From the NCBI RefSeq assembly GCF_001570545.1, contig NZ_BBXD01000019.1, forward strand, positions 1-64,000: DNA of 64,000 bases. The letters run 5' to 3'. Below are positions 24,497 through 37,699 of this stretch, piece by piece. Origin of the DNA: Herbidospora mongoliensis (GTDB taxonomy: Bacteria > Actinomycetota > Actinomycetes > Streptosporangiales > Streptosporangiaceae). A program made the translations under genes and the position numbers. Positions within the stretch are counted from its first letter, which is position 1. The number at the start of each line of letters is the position of its first letter. The notes beneath the pieces were generated by a model. That model made no database searches, had not been told where the DNA came from, and saw only the letters and a program-made list of their open reading frames with translations.

Positions 24497-25630
24497 ATGC
24501 ACTTGCGGCTGTACCTCACCACGCTCAACCCCACCGACTCGGTCACGCGGGGCTTCCTGCCCGCCGCGAAGGCCCTCGGCTGGGAGATCACCGTCCTGAC
24601 CGATCGCCCAGAGGCTTATCCGGGACACGACACGATCCAGGCCGACGTACGCGACCCCAAGACCGTCATCGACGTGATCGCGCGCCACCACCGGCCGGAT
24701 GTGATCTTCTCCAACTCCGACCACCTCCAGGTCGAGACCGCCCTCGCCGCCGACTACTTCGGCCTGCCGGGCAAGGACTGGCGGGCCTGCCTGACCGCCA
24801 AGAACAAGGCGCTCACCCGGCACGCGCTCGGGGACGTGCGCTCGGCCCGGCTGGTGCCGGGCGAACCGCTGCCCGACGTGACCTTCCCCGTCGTGGTCAA
24901 ACCGCGCGAGGGGGTGGCGAGCGAAGACGTCGTGCTGGTCAGGGAGAACCTCCAGGAGGCCGCCGACGACATCTGGACCCGGCGGCCGGGGACCGTGCTG
25001 GTCGCGGAGGAGTACCTCGAAGGCCCGCTGATGACCCTCGAAACGCTGGGCGACGGCACCACCACCAGAATCCTGGGCGGGTTCCGCACCACCCTCGGGC
25101 CGCTCCCCCACTTCGTGGAGGAACGCCTCGACTGGTCGGCGGACCTCCCGGGGGCCGCCGAAGTCCTGAACCGGCTCGCCGGCCTGAACATCGGATTCGG
25201 CGCCTGTCACACCGAATACGTCCTGACCGGCGAAGGCCCCCGGATCGTCGAGGTCAACTACCGGGTCATCGGCGACAACTGTGACCTCCTGCTGGCCGAC
25301 CACCTCGACGTGCCCCTGTTCGAGTGGATCCTGCGGGTGCACGCGGGCGAACCCGCTCCCGAGGTGCCACCCACCACAGGGCACGCGGCGACGGTCAGCG
25401 TGCTGGCCACCCGGTCCGGCACGATCATGAAAGCGCCCAAGGAACTGACCGGCGCCTATGAGGACGTGCGGCTCTGGCACCTGCCGCTGAAGGAGGCCGG
25501 GCAGCCGGTCTCGGTGACCAACACCAACCGCGACTACCTGGCGCTGCTGCGGGCCGTCGGGCCTGATCGCGAGGCCGTCGACACGGCCGCCAAGGCCTTC
25601 CTGGACGCCCATCCGTGGGTGGTCGCGTGA
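24497..25630 (+). CDS. ATP-grasp ligase of NIS siderophore synthesis (PvsA-like)
   Basis: 377 residues. ATP-grasp motifs: TFPVVVKPREGVASEDVVLV (ATP-binding Lys), VLVAEEYLEGPLMTLETLG and GPRIVEVNYRVIGDN (ExNxR magnesium site). The N-terminus is a Rossmann-like preATP-grasp domain. It forms an amide bond between a carboxylate and an amine. In vibrioferrin operons the first gene, pvsA, is such a ligase, and this gene opens an operon with two IucA/IucC synthetases and a decarboxylase. ATG 24497 is only ~10 nt beyond the likely transcription start, so the mRNA has almost no leader. It overlaps the next gene by 4 nt. Confidence 0.85.
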   Translation: MHLRLYLTTLNPTDSVTRGFLPAAKALGWEITVLTDRPEAYPGHDTIQADVRDPKTVIDVIARHHRPDVIFSNSDHLQVETALAADYFGLPGKDWRACLTAKNKALTRHALGDVRSARLVPGEPLPDVTFPVVVKPREGVASEDVVLVRENLQEAADDIWTRRPGTVLVAEEYLEGPLMTLETLGDGTTTRILGGFRTTLGPLPHFVEERLDWSADLPGAAEVLNRLAGLNIGFGACHTEYVLTGEGPRIVEVNYRVIGDNCDLLLADHLDVPLFEWILRVHAGEPAPEVPPTTGHAATVSVLATRSGTIMKAPKELTGAYEDVRLWHLPLKEAGQPVSVTNTNRDYLALLRAVGPDREAVDTAAKAFLDAHPWVVA

Positions 25631-27192
25631 CGAACGCCACGGCGGTGCGGGTGGGCCGCGACACCTACCTGGCGGCGCGGGTGCTCAACGCCCTGATCAG
25701 AGAAGACGTCGGCGGGCTGGCGGGGCGGCTGAGCTGGGACAAGGCGGGCGCCTACGTGCCGCTGTCGGCGTCGCGGCGGGTGCGGATGGCGCCGGGGTTC
25801 CCCTCCGGCGGTCTCGAAGGGCTCTTCCAGGACTTCACGGTGGCGGCGGGCGAGCGGCTGCGGCTGCGCGAGGTGCTGGCGACGCTGGGCAAGATCGCCG
25901 ATCCGGCCGACGCCGAGGGGGTGGCGGCCTTCCGCGAGGAGTGCCGCCAGACGCTGACCGGGCTCGAACTGCTCGACCGGCACCGCGCCTCGGTGGAGGA
26001 CAGGCTGCCCGAACTGGGGCCGATCGGCTACGAGGTGCTGGCCGCGTTCACCGACCATCCCGTCTATCCGACCGCGCGCTGCCGGCACGGGCTGACCGAA
26101 GAACAGCTGCTCGCCTACGCGCCCGAGTTCGCGCCGCGCTTCACGCTGCGCTGGGCGGCCGTCCCCGGGACCGGTCCGGTGCCGGAGTTCTTCCCGTCGT
26201 TCGCCGCCGTCGGCCTGCCGGCCGGCCTGGCCGCGACCCATCGCCTGTTCCCCGTACACCCCCTGTCGTTGCCGCAGGTCAGCGCCGTGGTCGCGCCGCT
26301 GGATCTCCTTCCGGTACGACCCACGCTGTCGATGCGCACGGTCGAGGTGTCACCGCGGACCCACCTGAAGATGCCGCTCGCCACCGCGACGCTCGGGGCG
26401 CGGAACCGGCGGTCGATCAAACCGGGTGTGCTCGACGACGGCGCCCGCGCCGAACGGCTCCTCGCCGAGGTGCTCGACCGGCATCCGGGGATGCGGGTGT
26501 GCCTGGCCGGGGAGCAGGAGTACGCCCATTCGGGCAACGAGTTCCTGGCCTGGATGGCCCGGCGGCTGCCCGAGGGCGAGATCGTCTCGGTGGCCGCGCT
26601 CAGCGTGCCCGGAGTGCTGGGCGCGCTGGCCGACCGGCACTACCGGGGCGACCAGGAAGCGCTGCTCGCCGACTACCTCACCGCATTGCTGACCTGGAAC
26701 GTCACGCTCTTCGTCCGGTACGGCATCGCGTTGGAGGCCCATCAGCAGAACCTCGCGCTGGTGTTCGGCGACGGGCCGATGCGCCTCCTCATCAAGGACA
26801 ACGACGGGCTGCTGGCCTCCCCCGACCACCTCCACGCCGCCGGGATCACCGTTCCCGGCTTCTCCGACGAGCGCATGCTCACCGGCGATCCCCACGCGTT
26901 GGCCGACGTGTTCGTGACGATCACCCTGCACCTGGCCGCCGCCGCGGTGACGCTGCGGCCCGACCTGGTCAGGGCCGCGCTGGCGAGCGCCCTCGACGAG
27001 CACGGCGATCATCCGATGGCCCGGCTGCTGCGCAACCGCACGCTGGAGGCCGCCCGGCTGGTCGGCAAGAGCATGGTGACCGCCGGGAGCCTGGTCTCCA
27101 AGACCAGGTCGGGCGCGAAGGACATCAACAAGTTCTACGGGACCAGCGGGCCCAACTATCTGCGAAAGGGGTCCCCCGGCCCATGTACATGA
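25627..27192 (+). CDS. IucA/IucC family NIS synthetase (first)
   Basis: 521 residues from GTG 25627 (GTGA overlap). The IucA/IucC fold shows HPLSLPQVSAVV, LSMRTVEVSPRTHLKMPLA (nucleotide/citrate binding), LEAHQQNLALVFGD and LIKDNDGLLASP (the RDxxG-equivalent). The C-terminal FhuF-like part carries KSMVTAGSLVSKTRSG. Such enzymes adenylate a carboxylate of citrate or a derivative and condense it with an amine or alcohol. In vibrioferrin synthesis two of them (PvsB, PvsD) act in turn; I cannot say with certainty which this is. Confidence 0.9.
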   Translation: MTNATAVRVGRDTYLAARVLNALIREDVGGLAGRLSWDKAGAYVPLSASRRVRMAPGFPSGGLEGLFQDFTVAAGERLRLREVLATLGKIADPADAEGVAAFREECRQTLTGLELLDRHRASVEDRLPELGPIGYEVLAAFTDHPVYPTARCRHGLTEEQLLAYAPEFAPRFTLRWAAVPGTGPVPEFFPSFAAVGLPAGLAATHRLFPVHPLSLPQVSAVVAPLDLLPVRPTLSMRTVEVSPRTHLKMPLATATLGARNRRSIKPGVLDDGARAERLLAEVLDRHPGMRVCLAGEQEYAHSGNEFLAWMARRLPEGEIVSVAALSVPGVLGALADRHYRGDQEALLADYLTALLTWNVTLFVRYGIALEAHQQNLALVFGDGPMRLLIKDNDGLLASPDHLHAAGITVPGFSDERMLTGDPHALADVFVTITLHLAAAAVTLRPDLVRAALASALDEHGDHPMARLLRNRTLEAARLVGKSMVTAGSLVSKTRSGAKDINKFYGTSGPNYLRKGSPGPCT

Positions 27193-28688
27193 ACGTCGCG
27201 GAGCACGCCACGGTCGCCGCCCTCCTCCGGTGCTGCATCCGTGAATTGCCCGGCCAGGCGTTCCCTGCGGGTCCGTACACGATGGTGCGGGTCGGCGGGG
27301 TGTGGCTGAGGGCACTGACCAGCGGAGGGACGGCCATCCGGATCGACGGTCCGGAACGCCTGACCGGCACCACCTGGGCCCGGCTGACGTCGGGCGAACT
27401 GGTCGAGCTGATCGGGCGGGAGTTCCCCGGGGTCAACGGCGAGTTCGCCGAGCAGGTGACCGGGAGCAGGAAGGTCATCGAGCGGCTGCTGACGGCCCGG
27501 TCGCACGCCAAGCCCCCCGAGGACGACTGGATGGCCTCGGAGCAGGAGCTCGTCTTCGGGCATCCGTTCCACCCGGCACCCAAGGCCCGGGAGGCGGCCA
27601 AGGGCGACTGGATCGACTACGCGCCCGAGGCGCACGCCCGGTTCCCGCTGCGGCTGCTGGCGGTACGGGAGGATCTGGTCGTCGAAGAGGGCGACGTGAG
27701 CGCCCTCGACCGGATCCCGGCCGACGTGCCACCGGGCTACCGGCTGCTGCCGGTGCATCCGTGGCAGTACGAGCTGATCCAGCCGCCGCTGGGCGATTCC
27801 GGGCTGCTCGACCTGGGGTGGGCGGAGCACGAGGTGCTGCCGACCTCGTCGGTGCGGACCGTCTACGACCCGCTGCTCGACAAGTGCCTGAAGTTCTCCC
27901 TCGACGTGCGGATCACGAACTGCGTCCGGAAGAACGCCTGGTACGAACTCTCCGGGGCCGTTGAACTGTCGCGGCGGCTGGCACCCGTCTTCGCGGCGCT
28001 CACCGAGCGGTTTCCCGGCACCCGGTGGTTGCCCGAGCCCGGCTACCGGACGGTCGACCTGGGCGGAGAGCTACTCGAAGGGCTCGGGGTGCTGGTGCGG
28101 TGCAGTCCGCACGGACGGTGCGGGCCGGGGGTCACGCCGGTGCTGGCGGGGGCGCTGGCGCTGCGGGACATCGGCGGCGACGATCCTGTGTCGTGGTGGC
28201 GGTCGTATGTCGAGGTCGTCGCGCTGCCGGTGCTGGAGGCCTATCTCAGGCACGGGGTGGTGCTGGAGCCGCATCTGCAGAACGTGCTCGTCGGGCTCGA
28301 CCCTGCGGGCCGGCCGGTCCAGGCGGTGTTCCGGGACCTCGAAGGGACCAAGCTGGTCGGGCACGACCTGGCCGGGGTGCCTGCGGAGGTGGCGGGGGCG
28401 ATGACGTACACGCCGGAAAAGGGCTGGGATCGGGTGGTCTACTGCCTGGTTGTGAACCATCTGGCCGAGATCGCGGCCTCCCTGAGGGCCCCGCTGGACA
28501 CGCTGTGGGGGGTGGCGGCGGAGGAGATCTCCGCCTACGGCGACTCGATCGGGTGGCCGGAGCCCCTCAAGCAGCTGATGTCGGGGGTGCCGCTGCCCGC
28601 GAAAGCCAACCTGACCGTGCGGTGGGCGCGGCGGGCCGATCGGGCGGCGACCTACGTGCCGGTGGCGAATCCGCTGGTGACGGCGTGA
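27183..28688 (+). CDS. IucA/IucC family NIS synthetase (second)
   Basis: 501 residues from ATG 27183, overlapping the first synthetase by 10 nt (ATG 27189 is an alternative). Motifs are the more canonical IucA/IucC set: LLPVHPWQYELIQ, EVLPTSSVRTVYDP, LKFSLDVRITNCVRKN, VVLEPHLQNVLVGLD and VFRDLEGTKLVG. It belongs to a different subgroup from its neighbour, as expected if the two join different acyl and amine partners. Next comes the decarboxylase gene with a 4-nt overlap. Confidence 0.92.
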   Translation: MYMNVAEHATVAALLRCCIRELPGQAFPAGPYTMVRVGGVWLRALTSGGTAIRIDGPERLTGTTWARLTSGELVELIGREFPGVNGEFAEQVTGSRKVIERLLTARSHAKPPEDDWMASEQELVFGHPFHPAPKAREAAKGDWIDYAPEAHARFPLRLLAVREDLVVEEGDVSALDRIPADVPPGYRLLPVHPWQYELIQPPLGDSGLLDLGWAEHEVLPTSSVRTVYDPLLDKCLKFSLDVRITNCVRKNAWYELSGAVELSRRLAPVFAALTERFPGTRWLPEPGYRTVDLGGELLEGLGVLVRCSPHGRCGPGVTPVLAGALALRDIGGDDPVSWWRSYVEVVALPVLEAYLRHGVVLEPHLQNVLVGLDPAGRPVQAVFRDLEGTKLVGHDLAGVPAEVAGAMTYTPEKGWDRVVYCLVVNHLAEIAASLRAPLDTLWGVAAEEISAYGDSIGWPEPLKQLMSGVPLPAKANLTVRWARRADRAATYVPVANPLVTA

Positions 28689-29776
28689 TCGCCGAGCTCC
28701 GCGAGATCGCCGGGCGGCTGGGCGACGTGCCGGCTTATGTGTACGACCTCGCCGCCCTCGACGCGCACGCCGCCCGGATCCGGGAGGCGACGCGCGGGAT
28801 CGAGGTCTACTACGCCGTGAAGGCCAACCCCGACCCGGCGATTCTGCGGACGCTCGCGCCCTATGTCGACGGGTTCGAGGTGTCGTCGGGGGGCGAGTTC
28901 GACCACGTCTCGGCGCTGTTCCCGGGGAAGCGGCTGGCGTTCGGCGGGCCGGGGAAGACGGCGTCGGATCTCACCAGAAAGCCTTACCGGTTCCATGTCG
29001 AGAGTCCCCGGGAGCTCGATCTGCTGGAGTCAGCGGATGTGCTCCTCCGGGTGAACCTCAGAACCGAGGTCGAGGGTGCCGCTCTGGCGATGAGCGGGCC
29101 GTTCGGGATGGATCCGGCGATGGTCGACGAATGCCGCACGCGACTCGGGTCAGGAAATATCCGGGTCAGGGGCATTCACGCCCACCTCGCCAGCGGCCTG
29201 GATGCGCCCGCCCTGATCAGCCTCGCCAAGACGATCGCAGACCACGCCCACGAAGGCGAGGAGGTGTGTGTCGGCGGCGGGATGGCCGTCGACTACACCG
29301 ATCCGGCGAATATCTTCGACTGGACGACCTACGGCGAAGGCCTGCGGGGACTCGACCGGGACATCCTGAGGATCGAGCCCGGCCGGGCGATGACCGCCTA
29401 CTGCGGCTGGTACCTGACCAAGGTCCTCGATGTGAAGCGCGTGCACGGCGAGCTGTTCGCCATCCTCACCGGAGGCACCCACCACCTCCGCACGCCGGTC
29501 ACCAAGGGCCACGACCAGCCCTTCACCGTCTTCACGCCGGGCGGCCAGGGGGCTCTCCGCCGGCCCGGCGAAGGCTCGGGCCACGATGAGGAGATCACCC
29601 TCGTCGGGCAGCTCTGCACGCCGAAGGACGTCTTCGCCCGCCGAGTCGGTGCGACCCTGCGACCAGGTGACGTCGTCGCCTTCGCCATGGCCGGCGCCTA
29701 CGCGTACAACATCTCCCACCACGACTTCCTGATGCACCCGAAGCCCGAGTTCCATTACGTCTCGGGGATGCCGTAG
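28685..29776 (+). CDS. PLP-dependent fold-III decarboxylase (PvsE-like)
   Basis: 363 residues from GTG 28685 (GTGA overlap). The PLP lysine is in VYYAVKANPDPAIL, the phosphate-binding glycines are in CVGGGMAVDY, and the C-terminal GQLCTPKDVFA and AYAYNISHHDF complete the alanine-racemase-fold decarboxylase site. PvsE decarboxylates serine to ethanolamine in vibrioferrin synthesis; here the same role is inferred from the operon. The last 22 nt overlap the convergent end of adnB. No siderophore exporter or uptake gene follows. Confidence 0.88.
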   Translation: MIAELREIAGRLGDVPAYVYDLAALDAHAARIREATRGIEVYYAVKANPDPAILRTLAPYVDGFEVSSGGEFDHVSALFPGKRLAFGGPGKTASDLTRKPYRFHVESPRELDLLESADVLLRVNLRTEVEGAALAMSGPFGMDPAMVDECRTRLGSGNIRVRGIHAHLASGLDAPALISLAKTIADHAHEGEEVCVGGGMAVDYTDPANIFDWTTYGEGLRGLDRDILRIEPGRAMTAYCGWYLTKVLDVKRVHGELFAILTGGTHHLRTPVTKGHDQPFTVFTPGGQGALRRPGEGSGHDEEITLVGQLCTPKDVFARRVGATLRPGDVVAFAMAGAYAYNISHHDFLMHPKPEFHYVSGMP

Positions 29777-32700
29777 ATCAGCGCCGTCAGGTCGTCGAGG
29801 TCCATGAGGTCGACCGGCCTGACGGTGCGGTTCTCCAGCACGTAGTGGAAGGCCGCGCTGACCTGGGTCAACGGCACCTCGGCCAGCTTCGACCAGGCCA
29901 GCCGGTAGGCGGCGAGCTGGATGGCCTGGATCCGGGCGGCGGCTGAGTTGCGTGGCCGGTTACCGGTCTTCCAGTCGACGACCACATAGCCGTCGCCCCG
30001 GGGGAACACCGCGTCCATCCGCCCCCGGACGAGCCGGTCGGCGATGACGGTCTCGAACGGGACCTCCAGGTCGACGGGGGTGCGGTCGGCCCACTCGCTC
30101 TCCTCGAACCGGTCCTGGAGTTCGCGCAGCTGGTGGTCGGCCTCGTTGACGTCGTCGGCCGCGCCGGGCAGGTCGAGTTCGTCGATGAGCCGCTGCTGAC
30201 CCCACCGGGTCTCCAGCCAGCGGTGGAACGAGGTGCCCCGCCGGGCGAGGGGCGCGGGCCTGTGCGGCAGCGGGCGGCGGACCTCCCGGGCGTAGGCGTT
30301 CGGGTCCTTGGCCAGCGAGACCAGCGACGAGACGGACAGGCGCAGCGGCAGTTCGACGAGGTTGCCCTCGCGCCGCCGGTCGCGTTCGCGCAGCAGCAGC
30401 GTCGTGTCGCGCGCCCACGACTGCATCCGCTCCTGCTCCCATTGGCGCAGCTCGCCGACGCCCTCCTCGTCGAGCCCTTCGAGGGCCTCCCGGATGAAGC
30501 GCGCCCCTTCGGCGATCCCGTCGCGGACGGCGACGGCGGGCCAGTCGGCGGAGGCGGGCTCGGCCAGCAGCGGGTTCTCCACCGCGTCGTCCTCGGTCCA
30601 GACCGCGACGGTGGACGCCTGGTCGCGGACCTCCAGCAGGAACCGCGAGGGCTCCAGCGGCCGGGACGCGGTCCCCCACCGGTAGCCCGACGCGATCAGC
30701 AGATAGTGCGCCCTGGTCACCGCCACGTAGGCCAGCCGGCGTTCCTCACGCAGGTCACGTGCCCGGCAGGCGTCGTCGAAGTCGGTCAGCTCCTCTTTGG
30801 ACAGCCCTTCGAGCGCGGGCAGGTCGCGGGCGTCACCGCGCAGCGCGTAGGGGAGTTTGCGCGGGTTGTCGGTCCAGCGGGAGTTGGTGACCGGGGTCGC
30901 GGGGAAGATGCTCCCCCGGGCCAGCCCACCGGCCGCCGTGGTCACCTCGGACAGGCCGGGCACGATCACGATGGGCCACTCCAGCCCTTTGGACGCGTGC
31001 ACGGTCATCAGCTTGACGCTGTTGGTCTCGCCGACCCGGCCGCCTTCGAGGCCGAACTCCTCGGTCTCCGCGGCCTTGAGGTAGGCCAGGAACGCCCCGA
31101 GCGTGGGGTCTTCCGCGTCGCCGGCGAACCGGGACGCAGCGTCGAGGAAGGCGTCGAGGTCGGCGCGGGCGGCCAGCGGGCTGCCGCCCCGGGAGGCCAC
31201 CTCCACGTCGAGTCCGGTGCGGCGTTCGACCTCGGAGATCAGGTCGGGCAGCGGCAGCCCGGCGTGCGAGCGCAGGGTGCGCAGTTCGAGGGCCAGCGCC
31301 GGCAGCCGTTCGCGGGCCAGCGGGGAGAACGGGTCGAGCCAGTCGGGGCGGTCGGGCAGTTCGTCGAGGGCGTCGATGATGCTGCCGCGCTGCGACTCCA
31401 GGTCGGCGACCACCTGGTCGAGCGGGTCGTTGGGCCGGCCGCCGCGCTGGTCGCGCTCGCGGTTGAGGTCTCTGGACAGGTCGCCGAGCTGTTTCAGGTC
31501 GGCCGGACCGATGCGCCAGCGCGGCCCTGCCAGCAGTCTGATCAGGGCGTCGCCGGCGGTGGGGTCGTACATGACCCGGAGAGTGGAGACGATGTCGGCC
31601 ACCTCGGGCACGGTGAGGAGCCCGCCGAGCCCGACCACCTCGACCGGGATGCCGCGCGCCTCCAGCGCCTTGCGGAGCGTGGGGAACTGCGAGCGCTTCC
31701 TGGCCAGGATCGCCACGTCGCCAGGTTGCACGGCGGGACCCTGCTTGGGCTTGCCGCGCTCGCCCTCCCCCCAGGGAAGGCCGTCGGGCGCGAGCTCGAT
31801 GCCGAGATTCTTCTGTACGCCCTCCGCGATCCACTCGGCCTCGTCCTGCGCGGTCGCGTGGTAGGCGCACACCACCCGCCCCCGGTCGGCCCGGTTCTCC
31901 CCCGGTGTCAGCACGGGCACCTCGGCGGTCTCCCGCCGCAGGTCGGTCTGGACCCGGGCGGCGACGTCGAGCACCCGCTCGCCGTTGCGGAAGCTGATCG
32001 AGAGCTGGCGGACCGGGGCCGCCTCGCCCTGGGCGGTCGGGAAGTCGTGCGGGAACCGGGTGAGGTTGCCCGCGGAGGCGCCCCGCCAGCCGTAGATCGA
32101 CTGGCAGGGGTCGCCGACGGCGGTGACGGGATGCCCGCCCCAGAACAGCGACCGGAGCAAGACGAGCTGGGCGTGGCTGGTGTCCTGGTATTCGTCCAGC
32201 AGCACGACCGTGAAGCGCTCCCGCTCGACCTCGCCGACCTCGTCGTGCTTGGAGGCGATGCGGGCGGCCAGCGCCATCTGGTCGCCGTAGTCGATCACCT
32301 CGCGGGCCCGCTTGAGCCGTTGGTAGGCCTCCACGAGCGGCAGCAGCTGCTCCCGCATGGCCTGGACCTGCACCGGCTTGCGCTGGGCCTGGGTGACCCT
32401 GCCGGGGAGCAGCGCGAGCCGTTCGGACCAGCGTTTGCCGTAGTCGCGGACCTCCTCGGCGGAGGTCAGGTGTTCGGCCATCTCGCCGGCCAGGTCGAGC
32501 ACGGCGGCGGTGACGCTCGGGGGGCCGAGGTCGACCTGGTCCATCGGGCCGTCGTATTGGCCGACGACGCGGGCCGCCATCTGCCAGGCGACGGCCGGGG
32601 TGACCAGGCGCATCGTCGGTTCCATCGCCTCGCGCAGGGCGTTGTCGGTGACCAGGCGGGCGGCGTAGGCGTGGTAAGTCGAGATCGTCGGCTCGACCTC

Positions 32701-32984
32701 CAGGTCCATCGGCGTCTCGGTCTTCTCGGCGAGCGTCGTCAGCCGCTTGTGCACGCGTTCGGCGAGTTCGGCCGCCGCCTTGCGGGTGAAGGTGAGGCCG
32801 AGGATCTGCTCGGGCTTGGCGAACCCGTTGGCGACCAGCCAGACGACCCGCCCGGCCATGGTCTCGGACTTGCCCGACCCCGCTCCGGCGATGACGACCA
32901 TCGGCCCGAGGTCGGCGGAGATGACGGAGGCCTGCTCGTGCGTGGGCGGTGGCACACCCAGCGTCGCCGCCAGGTCGAACGGGG

Positions 32985-32991
<7 letters not shown>
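29755..32991 (-). CDS. adnB: AdnB-type helicase-nuclease subunit
   Basis: 1078 residues from GTG 32991 (7-nt overlap with adnA). The UvrD-like motor has Walker A VVIAGAGSGKSETMAG (about 32-47), VVLLDEYQDTSHAQL, VGDPCQSIYGWRGA, TVHASKGLEWPIVIVP and EERRLAYVAVTRAHYL. The C-terminal RecB-type nuclease shows RGTSFHRWLE, GRMDAVFP and VVVDWKTGNRP (Asp, Lys). No iron-sulfur cysteines are present, in contrast to AdnA. AdnAB resects double-strand breaks for recombination in actinobacteria. The mycobacterial AdnB is about the same size. Confidence 0.92.
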
Positions 32992-36149
<3,158 letters not shown>

Positions 36150-36168
36150 AACCCGTCATTTCATCACG

Positions 36169-37659
36169 TCACGGCCACGTGATGCGCGCCGAACGGTGGT
36201 AGTCGACCCCCCATCGGTCCCAGACGGTCGCCATCGGGGCCAGACGGGCCGCGAACGCGTCGAAGGAGCGCTCGCTCTGCGGGGTCCAGGCCACCTCGGC
36301 GATGGCCGGGAGGCGGGGGAAGGTCAGGTGCTCGAGGTCGTCCATGGTGACGACGGTCTCGGTCCACAGGGCCATCTCGACGCCCTCGATCCGGTCTTCG
36401 CCGATGCCGTCGATCAGGGTGGCCGGGTCCCAGTCGTAGGCGTCGTCGATCTCGGTCGTGCCGGCCCAGGTCTGGCCGACCCTCGTGGCGTCGTCGTATT
36501 TCATGTCGAGGTAGACCCGGCTCGCCGGGGACATGATGACCTTCGCGCCCTGGGCCACCGCGCGTTCGACGTCCTCCGGGCCGCCGTTGGTCTGCCAGTA
36601 CTGCACCAGCGAGCCCGCCGGCAGCACGGTCGCCCCGGCCTCCTGCCAGCCGACGACCTCCTTGCCGTTCGCGGTCACCGCCTGAGCGGCGAGTTCCACG
36701 ATCTGGGCGTACTCGCGCTCGGACAGCTTCTCCACCTCGTCGCCGCCGATGTGCAGATGGTGGCCGGGGGTCAGGGCGGCGAGCTCCTTCAGCACGTCGT
36801 TCAGGAACCGGGCCGTCTCGGCCTTGCCGGGGCACAGCGCCGAGAAACCGACCTTGATGCCCGTGTACGGTTCGGGCGCCACCCCGTCGCAGTTGAGCTC
36901 CGGATGGGAGGCCAGCGCGGCGTTGGTGTGGCCGGGCACGTCGACCTCGGGCACCACCCGCACGAACCGCTCCTGGGCGTACCTGACGATCTCGCGGTAG
37001 TCGGCCGCCGTGTAGAACCCGCCGGGACCGCCGCCCACCTCCGTGGCGGCGCCGATCCCCGTGAGCCCCGGCCAGCCGGGGATGGCGATCCGCCAGCCCT
37101 GGTCGTCGGTCAGGTGCAGGTGCAGGACGTTCAGCTTGTAGGCCGCCATCAGGTCGACGAACCGCTTCACGTCGGCGACCGGGCGGAAGTGGCGGGCCAC
37201 GTCGAGCATCGCGCCCCGCCAGGCGAACCGGGGGCGGTCACTGACGCGCACCCCGGGGATCGCCGGGACCCGGGCGAGCTGCCGGAACGTCTGCGCGCCC
37301 CGGAACAGGCCCTCAGGGGTCGCCGCGCTGATGCGGGCGCCGTCGGCGTCCACGGTGAGCTCGTAGCCCTCGGTGCCGGCCTGCGGGGCGTCCAGGTCGA
37401 GCCTGATCCGGCCCTTGGCGCCGAGCTTGAGCTCCAGGCCGGTGTCGGCCTCGATCCCGTGGATGAGCTGAGCCGCGACCGACGGCTCCGCCGAGGTCAC
37501 CGTGTCACCGGCCTTCAAGGTGAAGCCGTTCTGCAGCCTGGTCACCGATGCGGGTAGTGGCACCAAGGAGAGCTGCGGCTCCTCCTCTTGCGCCCCCGAA
37601 CCACACGCCACCACGAGCATCACCAGTCCCAAAAGAAGCCGCCGCCACACGACCCTCAT
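36169..37659 (-). CDS. Glycoside hydrolase family 20 lipoprotein (beta-N-acetylhexosaminidase)
   Basis: 496 residues from ATG 37659; a TTG 7 codons upstream is possible. The lipobox LVVACGSG puts the lipidated Cys at residue 19, so the enzyme is anchored outside the membrane. A GH20b-type N-terminal domain (about 30-145) precedes the TIM barrel: RGAMLDVARHFRPV, LHLHLTDDQGWRI, VVPEVDVPGHTNAAL, HLHIGGDEVEK (catalytic Asp-Glu pair), and a C-terminal ALWTETVV. It should release terminal GlcNAc/GalNAc from chitin, glycans or wall fragments. Not part of the core block seen in mycobacteria. Confidence 0.93.
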   Translation of the reverse strand: MRVVWRRLLLGLVMLVVACGSGAQEEEPQLSLVPLPASVTRLQNGFTLKAGDTVTSAEPSVAAQLIHGIEADTGLELKLGAKGRIRLDLDAPQAGTEGYELTVDADGARISAATPEGLFRGAQTFRQLARVPAIPGVRVSDRPRFAWRGAMLDVARHFRPVADVKRFVDLMAAYKLNVLHLHLTDDQGWRIAIPGWPGLTGIGAATEVGGGPGGFYTAADYREIVRYAQERFVRVVPEVDVPGHTNAALASHPELNCDGVAPEPYTGIKVGFSALCPGKAETARFLNDVLKELAALTPGHHLHIGGDEVEKLSEREYAQIVELAAQAVTANGKEVVGWQEAGATVLPAGSLVQYWQTNGGPEDVERAVAQGAKVIMSPASRVYLDMKYDDATRVGQTWAGTTEIDDAYDWDPATLIDGIGEDRIEGVEMALWTETVVTMDDLEHLTFPRLPAIAEVAWTPQSERSFDAFAARLAPMATVWDRWGVDYHRSARITWP

Positions 37660-37699
37660 TGGATCACGTGACGGCGGCAACTGGAAAGTTTCTTTAACG

